DNA of 46,763 nucleotides from an uncultured Collinsella sp. (GCA_900766165.1 CAAFUK010000053.1:1-46763); one strand, 5' to 3'. Positions 1-8,127 are shown, numbered from the stretch's first letter. A program made the numbers and translations. The notes: generated by a model from the letters alone, not told the origin.

Positions 1-144
1 GGCGGGCTGGGCCTCGGCGGCCGGGGCCTGCGCGGCGCCCGGGGCGGCGGGGGCGGCGTAGGCCGCGGGCCCGCACAGGGCCAGGGCGGCCGCGACCGCC
101 AGCGCGGCGGCGGCACCGGAAATTCGTTTCGTGGAGCGTCTCAT
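1..144 (-). CDS. Secreted protein, N-terminal fragment (cut by window edge)
   Basis: Only the first 48 codons are visible; the rest lies beyond base 1. They encode a classic Sec signal peptide: a basic start (MRRSTKR), an Ala/Leu-rich hydrophobic core with one Cys, and a probable signal peptidase I site after AAYA around residue 30. The mature part begins with an Ala/Pro/Gly-rich stretch, typical of a flexible linker at the start of an exported actinobacterial protein. The ATG is preceded at 6 nt by AGGGGGA, which sits inside a hairpin (see the site at 151-196). The function cannot be told from this fragment. Confidence 0.6.
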   Translation of the reverse strand, partial: MRRSTKRISGAAAALAVAAALALCGPAAYAAPAAPGAAQAPAAEAQPA

Positions 145-150
145 GGAAAA

Positions 151-196
151 TCCCCCTAATCTAGCAACGGTTTCCAAGTCTACTAGATTGGGGGGA
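151..196 (-). promoter_or_regulatory. Leader hairpin that covers the ribosome-binding site of the gene at 1-144
   Basis: Two 14-nt arms (151-164 and 183-196) are reverse complements at 13 of 14 positions, with an 18-nt loop. In the minus-strand transcript the 3' arm contains the whole AGGGGGA ribosome-binding site and ends 6 nt before the ATG. A folded leader would therefore hide the site. It could also be a DNA operator dyad. That the arms exist is seen directly; translational control is inferred. Confidence 0.5.
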
Positions 197-717
197 CGGG
201 AGCCAAGCTGCAATACCCCCAAGACACCCGTCTATAGGTCGTGACGTCGTCTATAAACAGGCTCACCGCCCGCGGAATAAAATTCGGCGCAAATCGTTTG
301 AGCAGGCGACGCGCGGAAGGAGCGTGTAGGGCGGCAATATACTGACCGTCAGCCGCGGTATCCTCATGGAAACCTAATTGTCGCCGGAATTAAAGTCCCC
401 GGCGCGGGCTCACCTTATCTCCCCGGCGCGGGCTCGATATCCTCTCGGATATCTAATCGTCTTGGACTTTTGCCTGCCCAAGCACAGCGCAGCTTTTACG
501 TGCCGCCACGCAGAGCCTAGCCTGGAACTATTGTCTAAAACATAGGCCTTCAAAGCAACTTAGGTTCAAGTACGGACATGCAAATACGGGCACTGGATAC
601 AGGTCTCGACTGTCAATGGTTATCAATCGCATGTGTTTCTGGCAAATTACGCCCGTCTTATGCGTGCGATACAATCAGTCTCACCGAACACCAAACCAGC
701 AACCCGAAGGGACCAAC
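197..717. other. Gene-poor stretch with short repeats
   Basis: No convincing coding region is visible. The stretch holds a direct repeat of the 16-mer TCCCCGGCGCGGGCTC at 396-411 and 420-435 (period 24), a perfect GATATCC/GGATATC hairpin with a 4-nt loop at 436-453, and two diverged copies of a roughly 24-nt block starting TATCCTC at 359 and 438 (19 of 24 positions match). AT-richer sequence from about 535 onward probably carries the promoter of the DUF4869 gene, but no clear -35/-10 pair can be named. Confidence 0.4.
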
Positions 718-1167
718 GTGTTAACAATTCACTATGGTGATATGGAAAACGTTATCTACAATACGTCGGTTTACTTCGATAACGTCTATTCGCCCCAGTG
801 GTTTCAAGACGCCTTCGCTCAAAGGATTATTAAATCAATCGATAAAGGCAATGTCGTTGGACCCTGCGCAATAGACACCAAGATCCTAGGCATTATCCCT
901 CCTGAAAGGCTGTCGGGAGGCACTAAGACGCTGTTGCTCATGTACTTCATGCCTCAGAACGTATACAACGCCACAACCCGCAGCGACAATTGCGCTTACT
1001 GGATTCTGAGAATTGCCACGCAAAAGGACTTAACCATCAACCTCTACCATCTGATGGATTTTGGAAACGGCAAGTTCACGGCAACCGTTGCAAACACGGG
1101 CGATGTCGTTCACACGATGTTCGACCTTGTCCCTATAGCCGGGAAATGCCTAAGGGGAAATTCCTGA
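718..1167 (+). CDS. DUF4869 domain protein
   Basis: This is a 149-residue protein of unknown function. Its sequence fits the DUF4869 family as I remember it: an opening LTIHYGDM, then YFDNVYSPQWF, a central LGIIPPERLSGGTKTLLLMY and a late LMDFG followed by a GDVVH segment. No signal peptide, membrane helix or known catalytic motif is visible. The reading frame stays open upstream to 616, but the GTG at 718 is chosen because GAAGGGA lies 5 nt before it and the family match begins exactly there. The base composition is clearly more AT-rich than that of the core genes, which suggests acquisition by transfer. It lies alone beside a dead insertion sequence. Confidence 0.6.
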   Translation: MLTIHYGDMENVIYNTSVYFDNVYSPQWFQDAFAQRIIKSIDKGNVVGPCAIDTKILGIIPPERLSGGTKTLLLMYFMPQNVYNATTRSDNCAYWILRIATQKDLTINLYHLMDFGNGKFTATVANTGDVVHTMFDLVPIAGKCLRGNS

Positions 1168-1182
1168 CACGCGCTTTCGTTA

Positions 1183-1217
1183 GGCTCTGTTAGACCAAGA
1201 TTGACATATATATGTCA
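1183..1217. repeat. Probable left end of a decayed insertion sequence, with a perfect 16-bp palindrome
   Basis: The sequence GGCTCTGTTAGACCA at 1183-1197 looks like the terminal repeat of an IS1595-type element, and it is followed at 1202-1217 by the perfect palindrome TGACATATATATGTCA. The transposase remnant starts 42 nt downstream. No matching right end was found. Confidence 0.4.
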
Positions 1218-1258
1218 TCACGGTGCCATATCGTTAGCCTCGTAGACCGCGGGGCAGC

Positions 1259-1605
1259 ATGAACGCCGAGGACCTGGTAATCGCCTTCAAACGGGACATG
1301 GCGAAGCTGAGCGGGACCGAGCGCCGCCGCGCGATTGAGTCCGTCAGGGACGTGATCCGCGCGGCGGCGTTCGACGACGCGGCCGGCTCCGCCTACGAGG
1401 TCGAGCGCAGCCGCGTCTGCCTCAAGACCGCCTACACCATGCGCCATAGGCTGATCGAGTGCCTCTCGGCCCACTGCCCCCATTCAGGGCCGGGCGGGGC
1501 TGCGGCGGCGAGCTCGACGAGATCTACTTCCCTGAGTCGTTCAAGGGCAAGGGCAACCGCGCGAAGGGGTTGTTCGCGATGCCGCATCGGCAGCATAGAG
1601 ACGGT
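1259..1605 (+). pseudogene. IS1595-type (ISXO2-like) transposase remnant
   Basis: Several lesions are visible. Residues up to about 'ESVRDVIRAAAF' look like the family's N-terminus, but the cysteine-rich zinc-ribbon section that should follow is missing. The frame resumes at 'VCLKTAYTMRHRLIECL'. A frameshift near 1465-1500 then moves the continuation into another frame, which reads 'GELDEIYFPESFKGKGNR' and 'LFAMPHR'. The first of these carries the first catalytic Asp of the DDE-type core. The sequence stops matching at about 1600, so the catalytic C-terminal half is gone. The element is therefore dead. It marks an old insertion in this accessory zone. Confidence 0.65.
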
Positions 1606-2052
1606 ATGTCCATTTCGTCTCTTTTAGCGCTGAATACCATGTATCGGGTTCATTTTCTCATGCCTTATAAGGAATATATGAGACGGCTGAATTCGTAGAT
1701 GCCTGTTGTAAATGAATGTATGTGAGAAAGCTAACAACTACTTAATAAGAGTTGCGTTTGGCATCAGGCAACGAAAACCGTTGCATTTTGTCTCTTGCAA
1801 CTAAAAGAGTTGCGTTTGGTATATAGCAACGAAAACAGTTGTGCACGGGCAAGATAGCCCTCACGTTTTGCGAATGATATCTTTGTTCCTGCAAATTAAA
1901 ACACGCAATGTTATAGATAGACGAAATCTGATTAGCGGGCGAGGATGAATGCCACATCTCTATTATCACGGGGATTGTCGCCCCAGAAAAACCCGATATG
2001 GCAATCGACGCTGATAGCAGTCTTAAAGAACATGACGTCGCCCTCACTCGAC
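1606..2052. other. AT-rich intergenic stretch with the dyad array and a glycosyltransferase scar
   Basis: No intact gene is supported. Besides the 29-bp array, bases 1847-1873 closely match 3721-3747 inside the large glycosyltransferase gene, with the first 16 nt identical. On the minus strand they read KREGYLARA, a segment that the intact enzyme also has. This looks like a small relic of a second rhamnosyltransferase-like gene. Weakly structured AT-rich sequence fills the remainder up to the end of the ATPase gene. Confidence 0.4.
1735..1842. repeat. Tandem array of 29-bp units built from GTTGC/GCAAC dyads
   Basis: Three units begin at 1751, 1780 and 1809, exactly 29 bp apart. Each reads GTTGC-N12-GCAAC followed by 7 nt containing AAAA. 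Read across unit borders, they give 17-bp dyads: GCAACG-AAAAC-CGTTGC (1768-1784), GCAACT-AAAAG-AGTTGC (1797-1813) and GCAACG-AAAAC-AGTTGT (1826-1842). A degenerate fourth dyad with a longer spacer lies at 1735-1754. The period is close to three helical turns, so the dyads fall on nearly the same face of the DNA. They look like protein-binding sites; the binding protein is unknown. Confidence 0.7.
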
Positions 2053-3156
2053 CTAGAACCGTTCGAGAATCTCCTCGGCGTTCTCTCGCAGATAGATATC
2101 TAGGTCCGGCACGGCAAACTGAACGTAGCCCCTCTGTGGTGCCTGAATAACCTCTCTTTGTAGCAATTTGGCCCTAATAGAGCTGATCTCATTGGTCTTT
2201 TTACCCATGCGCTTAGCAATCTCGGATGATTTGGACTGTTGTTTATCCTCGCACATGGCCAAAAGGTATTTGATATCGTTGAGCCCCAGTCCAGAAATCG
2301 CGGGCTCGTGAACAACATCGTGAAAACGAGCCTCTGCCAGCGCAATGCCTTCGGTGACGTCGCGCTCGCTCACAATGGCACTTTTGGCACGATGCAAGTT
2401 GGCGCGCTGCCAAATGGAATAACCGACCAGCTGCACCAGATAGGCATAGCCCTTAGTGGCCTTAGCGGCTCTCGACAGGAGATTGTCCTCTATGGTCAAG
2501 CCAGTAGCGACAAAGCTATCGCCCATAGAGAGCGCTACCTCCACCTGGTTGATAGGCGCCAGATCTTCGGGGAGGGCACGACGCAAGAACGTAAGCGCCT
2601 TGCCGTTAATAAGATCCATAACACCGGCGGGTAACCCGGCAAAGGCAAGTGCGATATCTACTTTTTCCCCTATCAAAAGCTGAACCGTAGACGCAATGGC
2701 ACGCATATCGTCAATCGGAGCGTCCTGAACTTCATCGATGGCAATAAAAAGACCCTTGGATGACTTCGCTGCCGAACTCAGTAACTTTCTAAGGCTCGGC
2801 TCTTTGGGCGCAACGTCAACTTTCGCGGAAACAAAGCCGGCGTTTACGCCGACCGAAGCATTGGCCGCAAGGGAAGAATCAGCAACCTGATCCCACAAGT
2901 CCAGCAATAAGTTAGGGCCAGCAGAGACAATAGCGGTCTTCCATCCAAGCTCTCGAGCACGATCCCTAAGATCGCAGAGCAAAACAGTTTTTCCGGAGCC
3001 CCTCGGTCCAGCAATGCGCATGAGCCTCGCAGGTGCACCAATTCCCGCATTCAAACTCTCGGTAAACTCAAGGGCGATATCATCACGACCAATAATGCGC
3101 GGAGGCTCAGCGCCGGCAGTGGGACGAAACGGATTATGGAATACAGTGGCGCTCAC
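2053..3156 (-). CDS. Orphan AAA-type ATPase with C-terminal winged helix
   Basis: This 367-residue P-loop ATPase resembles the Orc/Cdc6-like and AAA_16 groups. A Walker A motif GPRGSGKT lies at residues 50-57 and a Walker B-like LFIAIDEVQ around 135-143. A sensor-like segment follows, and the C-terminal ~90 residues look like a winged helix (LNDIKYLLAM, SSEIAKRMGKKTNEISSIRAKL). The GTG at 3156 is chosen because AGAGG lies 7 nt before it; a TTG five codons upstream is the alternative. It has no operon partner. Similar stand-alone ATPases occur in mobile and defence regions, but no specific role can be read here. Its promoter is studded with CGATA boxes, which suggests tight control, perhaps by its own product. 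Confidence 0.7.
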   Translation of the reverse strand: MSATVFHNPFRPTAGAEPPRIIGRDDIALEFTESLNAGIGAPARLMRIAGPRGSGKTVLLCDLRDRARELGWKTAIVSAGPNLLLDLWDQVADSSLAANASVGVNAGFVSAKVDVAPKEPSLRKLLSSAAKSSKGLFIAIDEVQDAPIDDMRAIASTVQLLIGEKVDIALAFAGLPAGVMDLINGKALTFLRRALPEDLAPINQVEVALSMGDSFVATGLTIEDNLLSRAAKATKGYAYLVQLVGYSIWQRANLHRAKSAIVSERDVTEGIALAEARFHDVVHEPAISGLGLNDIKYLLAMCEDKQQSKSSEIAKRMGKKTNEISSIRAKLLQREVIQAPQRGYVQFAVPDLDIYLRENAEEILERF

Positions 3157-3181
3157 TTGTTTGCCTCTCAAGACAATCGAT

Positions 3182-3334
3182 TATCGGTCAACCTTAGCTT
3201 TATAAGTTTATCGTAGACTATATCGGATTATATCGAGTTGTATAAGTCTGTATAAACGTATCGCGGAAGTATCAAGCTATCGTAATGTATTGCAGCAAAT
3301 CGCCTAGACGTTGCTTTCTTCTCAGCTCATATCG
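3182..3334 (-). repeat. Cluster of seven CGATA boxes around a promoter
   Basis: The pentamer TATCG (CGATA on the minus strand) occurs at 3182, 3209, 3221, 3231, 3259, 3278 and 3330. Chance would give well under one copy per strand in 150 bp. The boxes bracket the -10 and -35 elements of the ATPase promoter, so they may be operator half-sites. Confidence 0.5.
3227..3255 (-). promoter_or_regulatory. Promoter of the orphan ATPase
   Basis: On the minus strand a -35 TTATAC (3250-3255) and a consensus -10 TATAAT (3227-3232) are separated by 17 nt. The transcript would begin near 3220 and carry a leader of about 60 nt before the GTG at 3156. CGATA boxes overlap and flank both elements. Confidence 0.55.
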
Positions 3335-3367
3335 AAAGTAAGTTGAGGACTTCCTAAAATCCATTTT

Positions 3368-5854
3368 CTAAAGCGAGAAATACTCGCTCTCAACGGATAA
3401 GTTCGGCCCCAACCACGGATCGCCCGTCAAGAAGAACTCAGGCCAGCGCTGCATGAACAGTGCTTGCTCGCGCTTCCAGCGGCGCAGCTTTTCCTCGTTG
3501 GCCTCTTCCCTGCCGCGCGAGGTGAACTCGTAGTGGTACAGCTCTGCATAGGGCGTAAAGATGGTGCGGTAGCCGGCCTCCCACACGCGCAGGCAAAAGT
3601 CAGCGTCGTTAAAACCGACGGCGAATTCCTCGTTGTAGCCGCCGACCCGCTCAAATACGTCGCGTCGGACCATCTGGCAGGCACCCGTTACGGCGCTGAA
3701 GTTACCGGGGCGCACAGCGCGGGCAAGATAGCCCTCGCGCTTTGCCGAGAAGTCCTGGTTGGCATGGGCAAGTGCGCCACGCACGCCAACCAAAATGCCG
3801 GCATGCTGCACCAGATGATCGGCAAAGTAGAGTTTGGCGCCTACCACGCCCGCATCGGGACGCTGCAGATAGCTCATCATCTCTTCAATAAAGTCGGGGC
3901 TTATGACCTCGGTATCGTTGTTGAGCAGCAGCAGATAGTCGCCCTTGGCATGCTCCACGCCAAAGTTAATGATCTGGGAGTAATTGAACTCACCCGGCCA
4001 CCACTCGACGCGCGCAACACCCTTGCCACCAGACGCAGCGGCTACGCGCTCCGGGAGGTTTTCGTAATACGCAAAGGTCTCCGGGTCTTCGCTGTTGTTC
4101 TCTACCAAGACGATCTCGTAGTTGGTATACGTGGCCTTCTGGGCGATCGACATCACGCAGGCGTCGAGCGTCTCAACGTGGTCCTTGGTGGGAATCACAA
4201 TGCTCACCAGCGGCGCAGGCTCCGGCAGCGCATAGCGCATGCGGTAGACAAACGGCGTCTCGGACTCCTCGACCGTTCCATGAACACCCAGCGAGTCAAA
4301 GTGACGCTGCAGTGCAAGGCGTCCGGCCTCGATGGCATATGGCTTGCTATCGGCAGAACCGTCGGCGGTTGAGCCGGGGTGAACGCGCCAGTGATACAGC
4401 ACGTGCGCAACGTGCTCAAAGCGCGCGCCCGCCGCAAGACAGCGGAGCGTCAGGTCGTAATCCTGGGCACCCGCAACGTCTTCCGGCGACACGCCAATGC
4501 GATCGATGAGCGCCTTCTCCACCATCAGAAAATGCGTCACGCAGTTATGGCTATAGAGCAGGTCAACGTTGAGCTTGGTCTTAAAGACCGGCTGGCCCCA
4601 CTCCCCCGTTTTCTGGAACATGTCTTCGTCGCAGAACAGGACCTGAGGGCGCTCGTCCTTGGCGCCCTTGTTCAGAGCGGCAACATAGCGGAACAGCGCG
4701 TCCAGTTCCAGAATGTCATCATGGTCCAAGAACGCGATGTAGTCGCCCGTCGCTTGCTGAATACCTGCGTTGGTGTTGACCACGATGCCGCCGTTACCGG
4801 GCAGCTCGATGCGACGGACGCGCTCGTCGTGAGCGGCAGCCGCAAGATTGGCCACCGCATCCCATTCGGGCGAGGCGTCCATCAGAAGCAATTCCCAGTT
4901 GTCATAGCTCTGGGCAAGCACCGAATCCAGCAACTCGCGCAGGTAAACCCGATCGGTCTTATAGCACGGCACCACAATGCTCACGAGAGGCCTGTAGGCG
5001 AATGCTGCCGCGGCGACGCGCTGGCACGCCAAGTCGCCCGGCTTTGCGCGATGCTGCTCAAACCAACGGCGATAGGCCACATCATCCGCGCGCGCATCCT
5101 TCATGCGGTTCCAGCTGTCGTCGACCATACCGTTGTACAGGCGGCCATCCATGGCGCAAAAACCGCTCTGGATCTGGCCCACGGGATCAGTTGCAATCGC
5201 GACAAAGTCTCGAATGTCCTCGGGCATCTCCACGCTCAGATACGTTTTATTGACGCGGCATCCGTTCTGCTGCGGCACGTCGACCTGCGACTCAAACATA
5301 TGAACCGTGGCATCGATGTCATTCATATGCGTATCGAGTATCTCAAGCTGGGGCGTGCACTGGGAGTCTCCCGCCCATGTGACCTCGTAGCGCCACACAG
5401 CACCCGAATCGGCCGGTAGATAACGGACGGCATCGATCTCGTAGCGGCCGCAGCGCTCGCCGCGCTGCGCATCGCGGATAAGCGCACACAGCACGGGCTT
5501 TGCCTTGTAGTTGATCTTGGATTCCAGCTTAGCCATACGGCTATCGAGGCGAATGGATCCGAGCTTTTGGCCACTGGATGCAAAGTCGACATCGATTGCA
5601 GAGCCATCCAAAAACGGCAGCACCAAAACGGCAAGCTCGCGCTCGTAGCCCGCAACTGAAGGGCATAGCGCCAACACGCGGCCATGATCGATCGGCAGCG
5701 CCAACGACGGCACGCTGGCACCATTGGTCGTCGCGTGGGCAAAAGCCTGGGAGCCCTCGCACTCAATAATCTCCGCGACATCCTTGCCGGCAAAACGAAG
5801 CAGCACAAACAGGCGACCCTGGCTGCGGCAAAGCGCCAAACGCTTGATACTCAT
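3368..5854 (-). CDS. Two-domain GT2 glycosyltransferase (rhamnosyltransferase-like)
   Basis: This 828-residue cytoplasmic enzyme has three parts. Residues 1 to about 285 form a non-catalytic N-terminal region. A first GT-A domain starts at VSIVVPCY near residue 290 and has a DHDD nucleotide-sugar/metal motif (AFLDHDDIL). A second GT2 domain starts at VSIVIPTKD near 548 and has LLLNNDTEV, GACQMVRRDVFERVGG and the acceptor-side FNDADFCLR. This tandem arrangement is typical of enzymes that extend rhamnose-rich cell-wall polysaccharides or O-antigen-like chains. The ATG directly abuts the stop codon of the preceding gene (TAG then ATG), so the two are probably translationally coupled. It is the last gene of a five-gene glycosyltransferase operon. 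The acceptor sugar cannot be read from the sequence. Confidence 0.85.
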   Translation of the reverse strand: MSIKRLALCRSQGRLFVLLRFAGKDVAEIIECEGSQAFAHATTNGASVPSLALPIDHGRVLALCPSVAGYERELAVLVLPFLDGSAIDVDFASSGQKLGSIRLDSRMAKLESKINYKAKPVLCALIRDAQRGERCGRYEIDAVRYLPADSGAVWRYEVTWAGDSQCTPQLEILDTHMNDIDATVHMFESQVDVPQQNGCRVNKTYLSVEMPEDIRDFVAIATDPVGQIQSGFCAMDGRLYNGMVDDSWNRMKDARADDVAYRRWFEQHRAKPGDLACQRVAAAAFAYRPLVSIVVPCYKTDRVYLRELLDSVLAQSYDNWELLLMDASPEWDAVANLAAAAHDERVRRIELPGNGGIVVNTNAGIQQATGDYIAFLDHDDILELDALFRYVAALNKGAKDERPQVLFCDEDMFQKTGEWGQPVFKTKLNVDLLYSHNCVTHFLMVEKALIDRIGVSPEDVAGAQDYDLTLRCLAAGARFEHVAHVLYHWRVHPGSTADGSADSKPYAIEAGRLALQRHFDSLGVHGTVEESETPFVYRMRYALPEPAPLVSIVIPTKDHVETLDACVMSIAQKATYTNYEIVLVENNSEDPETFAYYENLPERVAAASGGKGVARVEWWPGEFNYSQIINFGVEHAKGDYLLLLNNDTEVISPDFIEEMMSYLQRPDAGVVGAKLYFADHLVQHAGILVGVRGALAHANQDFSAKREGYLARAVRPGNFSAVTGACQMVRRDVFERVGGYNEEFAVGFNDADFCLRVWEAGYRTIFTPYAELYHYEFTSRGREEANEEKLRRWKREQALFMQRWPEFFLTGDPWLGPNLSVESEYFSL

Positions 5855-6922
5855 CTACACCTCTCGCTTTCCCAGGGCATTCGCGGCCATACGCTTGTAC
5901 GCACCCAGGCGTCCAAACCTCAAGACATCGTAATCGAACATGAGCTTTTTGCACGCACGGGCGCTAGGGGTTTTATCGGCGAGCGCAGCGTGCACCATGG
6001 CGGCGACAGCAGGAGCGCATTGTGCGAGCGCGGCATCGCTACTTACAGCAGAGCCGTTAAGCACTGCCGCCACGGCAGCGATCACCTTGCCGCAGTCCGA
6101 ACCCAGCAACCTGAGCGCGTCGTACAGCACCAGATCACACAGGAAATATGCCAGGTCCTCGGCATGCTGAGCATCGAGACCGTCGCGCCGCCAGTCAGTC
6201 AGCACCGCGGAGTAAATCTTCACGTGCTCCAGAAGACGCGTCTCGTCGTCGTAGCGCATGGTGTCCATGAGCGAGCCCTTGCGCGCCACGCGATAGTCGT
6301 ACAGCTTGTTCGAGATAAGCGCGGTCTTACACGAACGACCGTACACGGCAAAGTCGAAGACCTGGTCCTCGCCATACTTGACGGTTTCATCGAAAACGAT
6401 CCCGTTGTTGAGCAAAAAATCGCGCTTGCAAGCGGTGCGCCACGCAAAGGGACGAGACGCCTCCTTAAATAGCAGGTCGGAGCTATAGCCCTCAAATGAC
6501 ACATCGCGCGGGCTCAACACATAGTTAAGCCACGGATACCCCGCCTCCAGCGGATACGGGTTCGCGCCAAAGGTCAAAACGTCGCAGTCCTCGCGCTCAA
6601 AGGCATCGACGATCACACGGCATGCATCGGGCGTAAATCGGTCGTCGGAATCCAAAAACGCGACGATAGGCGCCGTGGACGCGGCGATGCCTGCATTACG
6701 TGCACTCGACAGGCCGCCGTTCTCCTTATCAACCAGCCTAAAGCGCGCGTCCTTTTCGCAATAGGCAGCCGCAATATCGCGCGAACCGTCCGGCGAGCCA
6801 TCGTTGACTAACACGCCTTCCCAATCGGGCATGTCCTGCGCAAGCAGGGAGTCCAGGCACCAGGCCAGGCACTCCTCCACTTTGTAGATGGGAACGACAA
6901 CGGAAATCTTGGGAGTAGCCAT
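5855..6922 (-). CDS. GT2 glycosyltransferase (second member of duplicated module)
   Basis: This 355-residue enzyme has one N-terminal GT-A domain: ISVVVPIYKVEECL near residue 5, LVNDGSPDGS, NGGLSSARNAGI and the metal-binding FLDSDDRF. A helical C-terminal region of about 200 residues follows. The ATG at 6922 is preferred because AGGAG lies 9 nt upstream; a GTG two codons earlier is too close to it. It is paralogous to the gene at 8128-9168: both share the SARNAGI or CARNAGI block, an R..FLL or R..LLN acceptor region and a similar [WY]FL.DL[IV]L[YF]D helix late in the protein. It probably adds one sugar to a surface polysaccharide. Confidence 0.8.
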   Translation of the reverse strand: MATPKISVVVPIYKVEECLAWCLDSLLAQDMPDWEGVLVNDGSPDGSRDIAAAYCEKDARFRLVDKENGGLSSARNAGIAASTAPIVAFLDSDDRFTPDACRVIVDAFEREDCDVLTFGANPYPLEAGYPWLNYVLSPRDVSFEGYSSDLLFKEASRPFAWRTACKRDFLLNNGIVFDETVKYGEDQVFDFAVYGRSCKTALISNKLYDYRVARKGSLMDTMRYDDETRLLEHVKIYSAVLTDWRRDGLDAQHAEDLAYFLCDLVLYDALRLLGSDCGKVIAAVAAVLNGSAVSSDAALAQCAPAVAAMVHAALADKTPSARACKKLMFDYDVLRFGRLGAYKRMAANALGKREV

Positions 6923-6934
6923 AATCACTCGCTC

Positions 6935-8053
6935 CTACTGTGCGGTGGGAACGTCATCAGGGTGCGGGTTGTCGCCGTAGGTGCGCTGATACGTCAGCAC
7001 GCGCCAGACCAGCGGCAGGCCGCCAATCTTAAAGTAATGCTTAAACGTATTGAGCTTGCCTGGCTTCTTAAAGTCAAAGCGCGAATCGATATAGGCGCGG
7101 GGCGACTTGACCATCAGGCGCAAGTCGGTCTCGCCACGCGGATCGAACAGCGACAGGTCAAAGCGACCGGCATCCCAATCGGCCTTGAGCTCGGACGAGG
7201 CTTTCTTCCAAAACTTCTCGCGCAGTTCATCGACCAGACGCTCATCATTCCAACGGTACGTATCGACCTTCATGCGCATTAAAATGCCCTGGAGCTGAGC
7301 CTTGAGCTCGGGACGCTCGCCCAAAAAGCGCTGCATCTCGGCATATTCATCGCACACGCAAAACACCTTGTTGGGCGAATTAACGGAGCTCTTCTCATTA
7401 TCCTGGCGATAGCACAAAATTGGGTCAGTAATAAACGCGGCACGCTCGGCGCAAGCCCAAACCTTAAAGTTAAAGCCTGCGTCCTGATACGAGGCGCCCG
7501 GCGTGGGAAGGAACCGAATCTGATTGTCGTTGAGGAACTCGCGCCGATAGATAGCCGACCAAATGGAAGGTTTGCGGTAGAAGATGCCCGGGCGATCGAC
7601 GGGGCGATACGCGGCGCCCGTCATATGCTCGTCGATGATCCCAAACAGCTCACGGCGCTCGCTGGGCGTGGACCAATACAGGTAAAAGTCGCCCTTTACC
7701 ACATCGGCATGCTCAGCATCGGCCTTGGCGACCAGCTTTTGGAGCGAATCCTCAAACATAAAGTCGTCGGACTCAAGGATGCCCACGTACTCGCCGCGCG
7801 CCATCTCCAGGCCGCGGTTCATCGAGTCGCCGTAGCCGCTGTTGGCCTTGTCGATCATCTTTACACGGGGGTCGCGCTCCATGTACTCGCGGATGATATC
7901 TGGCGAACTATCGGTAGAACCGTCGTTGATGCAGATGATCTCGATGTCCTTGAGCGTCTGCGCCACGGCGGAATCGAGGCACTCGCGCAGGTAGCGCTCG
8001 ACATTGCAGATGGGAACAAGCAGCGAAACTTTAGGGGTATCAGAGTTCTGCAA
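6935..8053 (-). CDS. GT2 glycosyltransferase (first member of duplicated module)
   Basis: This 372-residue enzyme has an N-terminal GT-A domain (VSLLVPICNVERYLRECLDS, ICINDGSTDSS, SGYGDSMNRGLEMARG and the LESDDFM metal site) and a long C-terminal region with KPSIWSAIYRREFL and FLPTPGASYQDAGF. The frame is open far upstream to 8242, but the upstream part looks non-coding. A TTG at 8053 has a perfect AGGAGG 5 nt before it and puts the catalytic domain at the start as in its relatives. It is the close paralogue of the gene at 9175-10278. The first ~75 residues of the shared block are almost identical, while the C-terminal halves have diverged and may set acceptor or donor choice. Confidence 0.82.
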   Translation of the reverse strand: MQNSDTPKVSLLVPICNVERYLRECLDSAVAQTLKDIEIICINDGSTDSSPDIIREYMERDPRVKMIDKANSGYGDSMNRGLEMARGEYVGILESDDFMFEDSLQKLVAKADAEHADVVKGDFYLYWSTPSERRELFGIIDEHMTGAAYRPVDRPGIFYRKPSIWSAIYRREFLNDNQIRFLPTPGASYQDAGFNFKVWACAERAAFITDPILCYRQDNEKSSVNSPNKVFCVCDEYAEMQRFLGERPELKAQLQGILMRMKVDTYRWNDERLVDELREKFWKKASSELKADWDAGRFDLSLFDPRGETDLRLMVKSPRAYIDSRFDFKKPGKLNTFKHYFKIGGLPLVWRVLTYQRTYGDNPHPDDVPTAQ

Positions 8054-8127
8054 GAGAACCTCCTGTTGAATAGCGTGTAACAGGGTTATTTTAGCAGCCG
8101 AGTTGCGGCGGGCGGCAGCGCTTGGAA

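Noticed and set aside
1751..1842. The 29-bp periodic repeat as a CRISPR array
   Set aside because: The whole unit repeats with no room for unique spacers, there are only three units, and no cas gene is present.
1742..2047. 101-codon minus-strand frame before the ATPase gene's end
   Set aside because: It reads through the dyad array and the glycosyltransferase relic in the wrong frame.
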